Source: Deuterostichococcus epilithicus (taxonomy: Eukaryota; Chlorophyta; Trebouxiophyceae; Prasiolales; Stichococcaceae). Taken from it: DNA of 64,000 nt. How positions within the stretch are numbered: the stretch's first letter is position 1; every line of letters starts with the position of its first letter. The stretch spans positions 2,480,001 through 2,544,000 of the forward strand of contig JAVTLE010000010.1 of the NCBI GenBank assembly GCA_033439295.1, written 5' to 3'. The notes beneath the pieces were generated by a model. It did not search any database, was not told the DNA's origin, and saw only the letters and a list, made by a program, of their open reading frames with translations. Below, piece by piece: positions 1-11,600 of this stretch. Made by a program: the position numbers and the translations under genes.

Positions 1-455
1 GTGGAGTGGCTGACAGCTGGCTTCAACGAATGAGGGGTTGATGAGCACGATACAGAACCAACCTCGTGTACGATCTCAAATTTTCGTGCATATACGCGGC
101 TTTCGACCGCTGCCGTCGTCCGTCACAGAACAACATCACAATCGCGTTGCATACAATCAAGGCAGTCCTGACGCTGGTGGTGTAGCATTCGCAGTGCCCT
201 GCAGGGTGCAAACATCATCCATCCACCAACTTAGCAACGCCACCTTCAGTGATGTGTCACACCCTGCAATTGATGGATCGAGAGGCATAATCCGACAGTG
301 GTGAAGATACAATCCGCATTGCAAGCCGCAACGCACGGGGGCAGGATGGGCTGGGAGGTGAGGGGCGTAGATCTGCCGAAGACATGCAACTGCCACTGCG
401 TTGCTGTTGCGCTGCAATTGCCTCAGCTGTGATGTGATACATATAGGCGGGTCAG
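1..455. other. Upstream stretch of GT90 copy 1; no resolved exon
   Basis: This stretch precedes the first supported GT90 exon, whose AG acceptor ends at 455. By analogy with the other copies, a short exon with the start codon and cytosolic N-terminus should lie here or just left of the window, but I could not pick it with confidence. No RNA gene or repeat was seen. Confidence 0.4.
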
Positions 456-3400
456 GCGCCTCGCGCCGGCAGACAGCGGCAGTGGATGCCTAGCCTTGGC
501 GCCATGCCGCTGCTGGTGCTGCCGGTATTACTGTGGTTTGCGGTCGAGATCTTCGACAACGTCGACCTGACGCCGCGCTCGGAGACGGCCACAATATTGG
601 TCAACCAGATTCAGGCAGGAGGTGGCAGTGGCGCTTCCGATGAGGCGAACGCTGCGGAGGTGGAGTTGGCGGCTCCAATACCGTCGCCTCCGCCGCCGCC
701 ACCCAAAGCCTGGGACTACTGGCAGAAGGTCCGTCAGCCAGCCTACGCATCACTTTGATGGCAGTGGCACACCTTTTCAGCGTGTCTGGACCCAGTCAAT
801 GCTGCTGTCTGAGTCAGCTTGTAACAGCTGTGTCGCTCGCAACAGGCGCTGATCTCTGCAAATGCCACGGGACTGCCCCCGCCGGTATACCACGGAAACT
901 GGATGGAGGCAGCGCATGGGCGGTTGCGCTGGTATGAAGACGATGGCAAACCGCGCCAAATGCGGCCGATCACATGGTGAACCCTCAACATCGGGTGCAC
1001 AGTGCATGTCGTCTTCCTGCCTTCTCAGCCGCCCTCTTCCCGGTGCTGCTGGGTGGGTGAGGAGGAGACGAACCTTTTTTGTGACGGAACAGCGCAGGTC
1101 CGCTCAGGCAGCAAGGCACCAGTCTTGATGCACCGGCGTGTCCGACTGGCAGGTGCTGCTGCTGGCAGCACTGCTGGACCTTAAGGAGCTTGCTGCTGCT
1201 GAACATATGCAAGAACGTGCCGGCACCTCGGATGTAGCAGTTGCACAGCTTGAACGCAGTTTCACCCCCGATCTCGGTGTGCAGGTGGGGCTATGCGGAC
1301 CCTGCGCCACAGCCCGAAGAATCCAAGGCGACAACAGGCCGCAAAGGCTCAAAAAAGCGTGGCGGCAAGGGCGGCGGCAGCAAGAAGGGCGGCGGCGGCC
1401 GCCGCAAGGGTGGTATGGCCGCCGACTCTGCGGCGACGCAGCGCGCAGACAAGGAGGATGCCGACGGCGGCGGCGGCAGCGACGGCGCCGCCGCGGCTGA
1501 GGCGGATGCGCAGCAGCGGCGGCGGCTGGCGGCGCGCAGGGACGGGACGGCCAGGCGGCTGTCGCAGAGCAGAGACACCGAGTCATGGGAGACACGCACG
1601 CCGCCGCTTCAGGCGCGTGGCACCCTCACAGGCGCCTGTCACGCAGCCAGCGCTGATCAGCAGGTCGGATGGGGGCTTCGTAGCATGCAGGATGAGTTTT
1701 CGGTGCACGCCACACTCTACACTGTCCGGAGTGGCGCAACGTTGCCTTCCCGGCGCAAAACGAAGGCCTTGACATGTGCAGGAGCGAGGCCCGGCGCCTA
1801 ATATGCGCGGCAAGGCAGAGGAACGATCCTACTACCTACCCTGGATCCTCAAAGACCTAGCGCCCTGGAAGGAGAATGGCATTGACGAGGTGCGCTCGGA
1901 GAGTGGAGGCACATACACCTACAAGTACAGACAACACCCCATGCAAACGTTACCCTGCTGCCGAATCTCAGCGTCACGACGCTTGACAGTCCTTGCGCCA
2001 TTGCCATTGCCACACCTGGCACCTCAGCTTCTGCCTTTGACTCCGCTGCAGTGGAACCCTACACCTGCTGCGCTGTGTCTGGCGCCCTAAGCCCCACACG
2101 GTGCCCTGCGCGCAGTCCGACTTGCAGCGAGCGGCGGGCCTGGCGACGCCGCTGGGGCCGTATTGCTACGGCGACCAGATCATGTTCCAAATAGTCAGCG
2201 GCCGCCTGTACGTGGACTTCAAGACTAGCAACCGGGCAATGACGGACGTGGGCACGCGCGGCGCCGACGGTTGGTTCCCCGGCAACGAGGGCGCCGGTGC
2301 GCACCCGCAATTCAGCATGCAACCATGCAGGGTTTAGACGGCCAGTGCTGGGAGGCTGATCCTCCAGCAGCGAGGGCGCCAGTGTAGCAGCGTGTGTGCA
2401 GGTGCATGCTGCTGCATCAGCCCCTGGCCTGCCACCGCCTGCATGCAGCATGTCCTGTTCGCAGGCATATAATGGGCATGCCCTAAGTTGGGCATGCTGC
2501 CTTAGCATGCTGCACCAGTCCCTGGCATGTCTTGTTGCGCTGACGCTGCGAATGACGGCATGCAGGCCTGATGACGGCCAAAGGGCACGTGCCATATGTT
2601 TTGTTTGCACTGCTCGACGTGCTGCGCGCCTTCCCCGGTCAGGTGCGCTGCTTGCGGCTTCCGGCCCCCTTTGGGTTTCTGGCTTGAGCGGCGTATCGCT
2701 GCAGCTTGTCTGTGGGGCCACTCCACCAAGGTGTCTGTCATCTTCGCTGGCAAATGATCATCAAGTAGGGCCCCAGGTGCCCAGACATGCCGCATCACCT
2801 GTTGCCTGTCACAAGCCAGCTGGTCGCAAGCGAAAACCTGTGTGTTCTGGCCGCAGGTGCCGGACGTGTCGGGAATGCTGCACACCTCCGACTTCCCCTG
2901 CATGAAGGAGCACCCCGACGTTCCAGACATGCAGTTTCGCAACCTCGACATCCCGGTGCGGCCCTGCCGGCCCCGCCGCCGATTGTCCAAGCCCTGCTGC
3001 CTGCAGCCTGGAAACCTGTGTGCACGGCTGCATGCCTTGTCTGCTCCTCCTTCCAGTGAACCGCAGCTGCTGAGCTTTCGAAGGCCTCAAAAGCCTTCCG
3101 TGAGTCCAAGCCACGGGGTGCCTTCTGCAGGCGGGTTGCCTGCTGCATGCGCGCCTGGCCATCGCCTCAGCGCTGCTGCCCTGCTGCGTGTGTAGCTGAG
3201 CAGGCGGAGCATTGATGTTTCTGCCCCATTGACACGCCCCGCCGAGGCTGCTGCCATGAATGCATGCAGGTGCCCGAGGAGCATTACGCAGGACGCCCCA
3301 TCCCGGTGTTTGGCTACAACCGCAAGGACGGGTTCCTGGACCTCATGTTCCCCGACTTTACCTTTTATGGCAACGAGTACAGCCAGATCACGGGTGCGCG

Positions 3401-6400
3401 GCAGCAGATCGGTGGTTCTAAGTGTGACAGTGTGCACATGGCGCTCGCCGCTCGAAAATCAAGATGGCTTCCTGCAAGAAGCTTCTTCCCTGCGGCTGGA
3501 GCTGTTGCAGCTGCAGGGTCCCAGTCCATGGACTGGTCGAGCCAAGTTGAGCATTCGGCTGGCGCTACCTCGCCGACTGAGGCCTGCTCTCATCAGAATT
3601 TATCAGAGCGCTGTTGCTCTCCAGCCTCAGCCGGCATGCGCGGCGCACACCACAGCAGGTGGTCTGCTTGCAGGCGGCCACAGCCCTGAGAGTGTGTGGC
3701 TGTGTGCAGACCCGACGGGCCTGATGCTGAACGGGCTGCCGCAGCAGCTGGACGTCATCGCCTCGATGCACGCCTTCCGCCCCCTTGAGAAGCGGGCGCA
3801 CAAGGTCATGTGGCGGGGCCGCGCCAGCGACGAGCCGCGCGATGAAGTCAGGTGCCCGCTCTGCAGGGTTCCTGCATGATGCTCGCTCGGCTGCTACAGG
3901 GGGCACCGGCAGCGGACACAGCCCCAGCCCCGAGCGCTACGCTCCTTTGGACTGGCACCACAAGCAGCTGCACTGTTGACCCATTGCTCCATCTTCGGGC
4001 TGATTCTCTTGTTACTATCTCCCCATCTGCCAGCAACACATGCAGCGGTGCGCAGGCGCCGCTTCCAGGAGTGCCCTGCGCAGCTGGCCGCCGCGGGCCA
4101 CACGAAGGCTAAGAAGCTGTTCAATGTGGTGGCGCCGCCGCTGCACGAGATCACCGCCACCACGCTGCTGATGAATGGCAAGTACAGGTGCGCTACTCCG
4201 CCTCTCGGCTGTCTGAAGACGTATCTCCCGGAGCTTGCACTTGATGCTTGGTTCTTCAGCGGTGCAGCTCGGGGGTACTGCTGCAGGCCTGCCAGAGCAC
4301 ATCTCACGTCAAGCTGTCGACAGCCTGTCGACAGCACCCTTCACGCATTATGCGCAAGCACCCAGAAGCCTGGCCGGCATCTTTGCGAGTGCATCGGAAG
4401 CACTGTCGTACCACACCGAACGAGGCAGCACATAGCACAGTCTGAAGCATGGCCTGATGTTCCCCACCGTGCAGGTACCCGGTATACATTGACGCGGGCG
4501 CCTACGTGTCCAACCTCAAGCAGAAACTGGCCGCTGGGTCGCCGCTGCTCATGGTCACGCATAGGTGTGCTGCGCTTTCCACTCTGCACAGGACCATCTA
4601 CCCTCCTCGTGGCACGACACTGCATGACGGCGCATACTGTGCATTGCTGCCACAACAAGCACTGTTCAGTCTCTGTCGCACTAGCCTTCTGCATCGCAAA
4701 GTTTGTCGGGTTCCGTGTCCAGTTTGTGCTGGCAGTGCGTAGCACACTGGTAGCTGCTGCCAATGAGGCCTTGCTGTCATCTGGCTGCTGTTGCAATCCT
4801 GCCAGGTATCACGAATGGTACACGCGCGCTCTGCCGGGCGGCTACACCCACCTCGACGTGCCAGACGACGAAACCATGTGCAACGACACGTGGAACAAGG
4901 TGCGCACCCCGTGCAGGTAGCGAGGCCGCCTGCAAGCCGTCAAGAGCAAAGCACTGCCGCCCCAGGATGGCGATTCTCGCAGCAGCCGGCCACAGCCGCC
5001 ATGAGATGCACCCCGCCCACCGAATCCCAGGCCCCTGAATCTGGCTGCGGTGTGTCGTGCAGGTGCAGCTCATGGAGGAGATGATACGGGAGCACGAAGC
5101 CGCGGTCAAGGCCGCCAACCATCCGGAGCCCTGGCACCAGAAGAATGCAGATTCCTGGTATCAGCACCCCTGGGGCGTGAATCGCGCCAATGATGACAAC
5201 ACCTTCCAGCAGCTGCGCAACTGGACGCTTGCCCAGGTGCCTGCAATGTCTGAACTGGAGGCCCTGTCGAACCGTGCTGCACACAGCCAGGGAAAACCGG
5301 GAGAGACTGCTGCTTCACCAGGAGCCATGTCCGAGGCGTGCCTGTTAGCGTGCTGGTGCCAGTGCATGCCGCCTGTGCTTGCTTGTAAGCTCGGTAGCCT
5401 TCGCCTGGTGATTCATCTGGCTCTTGTCGCCACCCGCAGCGGGGCATTGAGGCCAATGGTGTCAACACGTACGAGGACAGCGACATGTATGTGACACCGC
5501 CGGAGCCGCTGCCTGTCTACGGCAACGATTCCAGCACAACTGACGGCGGCGGCAACGGTGGCGGCGACGGCGGCGATGCCGGCGGCAGCGATGGCGACGC
5601 TGAAGGCAACGAGGCGGCAGAGGAGGATGCTGTAGCGGACGGGGACAGTGGGTCTGACAGCGGCAGCGGCAACGGCAGCGGCGGTCTTGGACGGCTTGGC
5701 TCGCTGCTGACGGGGGCGCTGGGCGCCATCGGTCGCGAGAGCCCCGAGGCAGCGGCGGCGCGGCGCCAGGTGCGCGCCGATGCGCACACCGATGCAGCTG
5801 ATCCGCTGATTTCTGTGGCGCCGGCGTCGCGAGCACCAGCCCCGGGCCAACGGGATGTACGCTGCAGGACAAGCATACCATGCATTGTGCAGAGTGTGCA
5901 CGAAACATCCTACATGAGAAGTCACGATTGCTGCATTCACTGCGCCAAGATATGTTGGTGGCAGACAGCTGTGTCTCCCATAGCATCAGACTTTCAGGCC
6001 TGTTCCCTGTGCCAGGCGGATGAAGAGGCATGGCAGCGGCAAGTAGCGCAAGAAAACCATGCCAAGCAGCAGGCGGCCGCCGACGCCGCGCGGCGGGCGT
6101 GGCAGGAGCGGCAGCAGGAACTGCGGGATGCCCTTCCCACAGCGCTGTGGGCGCGTGCTGAGGGCGCGTGGGGTTCGCAGCTGCTACCGTGGGAGATCGG
6201 CGCCTTCGGCCAGCTGGTGTGCTCCAGTCTCCTGGTCAGAAACCCCACACCCTGCACTCCTCAGCCTTGTGGTGCGGGACTGCTCCGTGCTCGACCAGCT
6301 GGTGCCCCTCCCTCCCTCTCGTCACTGGCGCTGACACTGGCAACAGCATCGCTGTGCGGGGCTGCTCCTTTGCCAGCTCTGGCGGTGCAGTGCGATGATG

Positions 6401-7414
6401 TGGCAGCACGCATGCCCGCCTGTTGCCTGCACAACTCCTGTGCCACATGCCCGTTCGGCTTGCGGCGACCTGGCTCAAGTCGCCGGGCCACGGACTCGAG
6501 ATGCAAGCAGACACATCCCAGCCTTGCTATCGACCGCACGGTCGGCCGGGCGCTGAGACATGCATCTCGACGCCCTCTGCGACCCTACGGCTGCCGCCCG
6601 CTCGCAGTTCATTCGCGACCGCATGCGCATGCGGGACGTGCGGTTGTACATCAAGGACCTGTTGAGCGAGTACGCCAAGCTGCAGCGCTTCCAGCCGGCG
6701 CCGCTGCACGCCGCGCGCTGCATGGACTGGCGGCGCATGCTGCACGAGTTCGCCTGGCCGCACTACACCGATGTGCGCTGTCACCTCCCTGCCTCCCTGC
6801 GCCGGGAGTCCGTGCATGTGCCTGGCCACAGCACAGGCTCGTATCCGCCCGGTGCCGGCAGGTCTGTGCGCCGGCTCGCTGCCCCTTGAAAGCAGCCTTC
6901 GGCAACGGGGCTTGCACGGCGGCAGCGGTAGCACGGGCTTGTTGATCCGGTGCGGCGTGACGTGGGTGCTTCAGCATTGCGTACCTCAGCTATTGTGATC
7001 CTCGGTCGCAGACGTTGTCCTGGTGCCCATGCTTCCAGGCCACCACCTGCAAATCTCGCTTTTTGCGTCAAGTCAAGCCTGTCCTCAAAAGTGTTTTGCC
7101 ATTTTCGTGCGCCTGCTAGTTGTCTCTGTCAGGGTGCTCCCGCACCAACCGATCAGACATCACTCTGCTATCTTTTCCTGGCTCAGGACCTGGACAAGCT
7201 GCTGCACTTCTACCCGTACCTGCGCGGCCCGTTCAACTACGACTGCGAGGACGACCCCTGGGAACATGGCAAGCCGCCGTACAGCCCGGGACACGACGGC
7301 GCCGGCGATAAATACAAAGAGGACGAGTGGTGGCGGCAGCGCAATCACGACGACATGATGCAGAAGATGGCGGAGCAGCTTCGGCAGATCGGCGAGAACT
7401 TCGGCTGGGACTGA
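456..7414 (+). CDS. GT90 (CAP10/POGLUT-like) glycosyltransferase, tandem copy 1
   Basis: Predicted type II membrane glycosyltransferase of the endomembrane system that transfers a sugar (glucose or xylose in characterised relatives) to a protein or glycan. Exons: 456-728, 846-976, 1285-1612, 1782-1889, 2116-2296, 2566-2642, 2857-2955, 3270-3393, 3710-3851, 4056-4187, 4475-4564, 4806-4899, 5063-5236, 5440-5769, 6016-6216, 6608-6772, 7187-7414. They total 2,877 nt, exactly in frame, giving 958 residues plus an unseen first exon. The membrane anchor is at residues 17-33. GT90 landmarks: HTSDFP with the presumed catalytic Asp, GRPIPVFGYNRK, VMWRGRAS, YPVYIDAGAYVSNLKQKLA and the C-terminal helix RMRMRDVRLYIKDLL. 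A Gly/Ser/Asp-rich block (about 651-770) splits the domain. The exon 3 donor at 1613 is GC instead of GT. Exon 7 is split by an intron at 2956-3269. The sugar and acceptor are unknown. Confidence 0.9.
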
Positions 7415-8685
7415 GCAGGCCGCACCGGCACGGCCGCCCAAGGGTTGCTCGCCGGCCGCATCATGAAGGCGCCGCGGGCGGTCGAGGCGCGGCGCATGAT
7501 CAGTGCACCAGAGGCATGCCTCGTAGGAAATAGGTGAGTGCGCCATCTGCGTGGCATCTTGGCTAGGTGCTCTGCGCAGCTTGCCGTCTGCAGGAGGATG
7601 CAGTGCAAGTTCGTCTTTGTCGGGGTATGCGAGGCATGGCACAGCGAAGGCAGGGGCGTTGGCACTCTTTCCGCCAATTGTGATCTCCGACTCTGACAGG
7701 AAGGCTGCTATGCGCAGCTTGCAGATCCTCGCCAGAGGGCTGCGCTGCTGTCTGTGACGCCTAGCCTGCGGCGCGTCACGTCACCCATGCAGCGCGCACT
7801 GGCGTACATAATCGTGAGTTTGAACAACCCGTGATAGCGCTCGCTAGCTGCGCCGTCACATAAACAACAAATGCTCGTCCGCTTGGGGTGAACTTTGTTG
7901 GCAGATTTTCTGGTGCAGCTGCCAGCACCCCTCGATTGCCGGCATCGATCGCAGCAAAACCTGAGCTGTGGTGATCAGTGCTATTGAGATGCTTTCCTGT
8001 GATGGCAGGACTCGTTGGCGGATCGAGACGAAGCAGTATCTAGCAGATGGCGGGTATGATCACAAGTCCACCAGCATGTCGATGCGTGAGACATGGAGTG
8101 GCAGCATCGACGCTCAACGTCTGGGTCGTAAGAGCATATCACTCAATCACAGACGGACTTCGTTGATTGCGTTTCTACATGCAAAAGAAAGCAAACTAGC
8201 GCCATTCAAATAACACATCACGTGCATGCACGGAGCACGACCACACCAATCATGTGACTAACCTGGCTCAGTCGGCTTTGGACGCAAGATCTTTCCCAAC
8301 GCGGCTACGAAACAAGATTGAAAGCCAGCGCTGCTCTGCACAGCAAGATCAGAGGCTTCCCCCCAGGCGGTCAGCAGTGCCGAACACACCAATCCAGCTT
8401 GCTACTCGTTCACGCACTCGTACATACCAAGTGTGGTTCTATGTCGATGCGACAGCTGTAATGTGATCGTCTGATCTAGCCTAAGAGCTCAATCAGCGGC
8501 ATGCTTGCGGAGGTGCGTAGCCCTGCACACCGCATATTGTAGTCCATTTTGCAAGGCTGGCTGTTGAAGTCGCAATGCAACCCCTAAAGAGGAGCCTGAC
8601 CGTGCAAGCATCCGGCTTTCTGTTCTCACAGGCACCAAAGGGCATAGAAGCTGCATGCAATGTGAATACGGTTTCTTATGTGCAG
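7415..8685. other. Intergenic, GT90 copy 1 to copy 2
   Basis: Holds the 3' untranslated region of copy 1 and the 5' region of copy 2, and is less GC-rich than the genes. An open stretch beginning with ATG at 8575 runs in frame into copy 2's first domain exon. It could supply an alternative start if the intron ending at 8685 is retained. No other coding signal was seen. Confidence 0.4.
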
Positions 8686-11600
8686 GGCGGCCCTCACAAG
8701 CAGCTGCAATGGATCCGCAGCATGGGCGCCGCGCCGCTGCTCATGCTGCCCGTGCTACTGTTTTTCGTTCTGCAGGCCCTCGACATGTCGCCGCAGCGGC
8801 AGGCCGTCACCATCGTTGCAAAAATATCAACCTCACGCGGCAGCAGCGCCAACAGCGGCGCCACCTCGGATAGCGTGGCCAGGGCCAACCTGTCAGCATT
8901 GCTCCCGCCACCGCCGTTGTGGGACTATTGGCAGAAGGTAGAGGTGCTCGACTGAGTCGTGCAAAGTGCACTGCTTCCCATGCGGAATGCGCGCCGATGT
9001 GATGCCCACGGCCCTGCATGGTGTTTGCTCTGAGGATCGAGCTTCTGGCGCAGACTGGCACCCCGATGCGAGCGATCACTGATGCTGCCGCAGGCACTCA
9101 TCTCTGCCAACGCCACGGGCCTTGCGCCGCCAGTGTACAGAGGGAATTGGATGGAGGCGGCACACGGACGGCTGCGCTGGTTTGAGGATGATGCCAAGGC
9201 GCGGCAGATGCGGCCAATCACCTGGTGATGATGGACAGCACCTCTTTGAGTGTCAAGCGCGTGCTGCATCAAGGGTCAGAGAATTTCAACGAGATCCGCT
9301 GCGACACAATGGCTGCCAAGTTCCTTGCCGCAGCCAACCGCCAGGCACACCACCAGGACCATTCTCAAATCTGATTTCGGCCTCTCCTGAGCCGACAGGT
9401 GGGAATATGCGGATCCAGCACCGCCGGCTCAGCCAGCAAGCAAGCCGAAAGCGAGCGAACAGAAGGGAGGCGGCGGCAAGAAGCAGGGCGGTGGCCATGG
9501 CGGTAAGCGGGGTGGCGGGAAGGCTGCCGGCAGCAGTGGCGGCAAGAAAGGATCCAGCGGCACGGCCGTGCGGCGCCGGCGCCTTTCGATGGAGGGCAAC
9601 GGCCGCCATAGGCGCAGGGTGCAGGCAGCAGATCCCCACAGGAAGCGGGACTCCTGGCTGACGGGTCTCCACCCGCCGCTGCAGGTGTGGTACAAGGACT
9701 TCAGGTCGAACCTTGCGGTTTGAGTGCGCAAAATGCCGATCGAGGGCACACTTCGCTATGTCACCTGGGAGCACGCCGCAATGGACCTTCTCTCTTCGAA
9801 AATTTGCAGACGCTCGGTGGGCGCTCTTCCACGGACGTCATCCTGTCGTTCATGTGCTGCAGCAAGGTCCAGCAGCAGGCGCAGACCCCAATGAGCGATC
9901 GCACTACCTGCCCCACATCCTGGCCGATCTTGAGCCGTGGGCAAAGAGTGGCATCGAAGAGGTGGGTCAGTCGAAGTTGCGAGCTGAATGCGGTGGATGC
10001 AGTGACTGCCGCCCGTCCGTTGGCAAGTCGACGCTGCCACCTTCCAGCCCTGCTTCGCAGCCTCCCAGATGTGGCTGCCTCAATGACACACGCTGCCTCA
10101 GTCGCGTGCACTCTTCGCATGATGGTGCGGGAGAGGTGCCGCATTGATGCACACCGCACACTGCATACCGCACTCGCCCCACCCTGCCAGTTCCAGCCAA
10201 GCCGCCAGTGGCTCCCATCCTGCTGACGGCTCCGGCACTCGCTGTTTGACAGGTGGGAAAGGGGCGGGCAACCGCCAGAGCAGCGCTGCACAGTGCGCTG
10301 CCTACACCATGGCATGATTCAGGGTTTATCGGTTCATCGTCATGACACAGGCGGATGTGCAACGTGCAGTGGACCTGGCAGGTCCACGTGGCCCCTACTG
10401 CATCGACGACATGCTGCACTTCCAGATCGTGGGCGGCCGCCTGTACGTGCGCTTCCTGACGGGGAACGCTCAGGGGAGCGGCGTGCACAATGCCGACTCC
10501 AATGGCTGGTTCCCGGGCAACGCCGAGGCCGGTGAGGAACGGAACTGTTGTGCTGAGAGAGTCCAGGGCTGACGAGCCGCCGGATGAATGCCGCAGCGCA
10601 GGGCTCAGCGCCGCTGGCCATGGCCGCAAGTGCGGAGGTGGCTGCCGTGCCCTCCTCCAGGCCACACTGCTGTCTCCTTGCGACCAGATCAGCTCGTGAC
10701 GGCAAAGCTTGAAATGGCTCGACATGAATTGAACTGAAATGAAACGAAATGCATTGAATTGAAATGAAATGAAGGGAAGGAACGGACTCGCAGGACTCAT
10801 GGCGGCCAAAGGGCGGGTGCCGTACGTCATCTTCATGCTGCTGGACGTGCTGCGCGCTTTCCCCGGTCAGGTATGCCCCCGCAAAACCCTTGAGCCAAGA
10901 TCATGCTCCACTGCCTCACTGCTTGGTGGCTGTGTTGCGCCGCCCGGTGCGCCGCGCAAGGGCGTGGTAGCCGCAACTGCACCTGCAGCGACAGGTTGGA
11001 GGCAGGCAGCTTCGGGCCCAGTTCCAGGCCGTGGCAACAGCCACCCTGCTTCCAGCTGCCCCACACACGAAGCCGCCGCAGGAGCTGCAGCTCGAGGGCG
11101 CCGCAAGGCTTCATGCATGGTGCCGTTCTAGGGTTTAGGGTTTAGAATCCCGACACATCTGGCAGCCGGCGCCTTTCTGGTTGCGGACGTCGCTCGTCGA
11201 GCCCCTCCCCCCTCGCACCCACTGCAGGTGCCAGACGTGTCCGGCATCATGCAGACGGCCGACTTCCCGTGCGTGAAGTCCCGCCGCGACGCGCCGGACA
11301 CCGACTTCCGCGACTCCGGCCAGGACCTGCCGCCGGAGCACTGGGCCGGGCGCTCCGTGCCAGTTTTCGGCTACAACCGGCGCGAAGGGTTCATGGACCT
11401 GCTGCTTCCGGACTTCACGTACTTCGGCCACGAGTATAGCCAACTTACTGGTGCACCTCCCTCACCACCTGGTCATGCATCGATTGCTGCACGTTCCGCC
11501 GTGGTCTGGGGCGTTGCTGCGAGGTGTTTCCCTACCATGCCCTGACGCTCTTCCGGCATGTGGTCCTGGCGCGCGTAGTACCCATGTCCGCCGCTTGACT

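Noticed and set aside
1104-1595. Long antisense open frames opposite low-complexity GT90 exons
   Set aside because: In GC-rich DNA the strand opposite Gly/Ala/Arg-rich coding sequence is open by chance. They read as Ser/Pro/Arg-rich shadow proteins.
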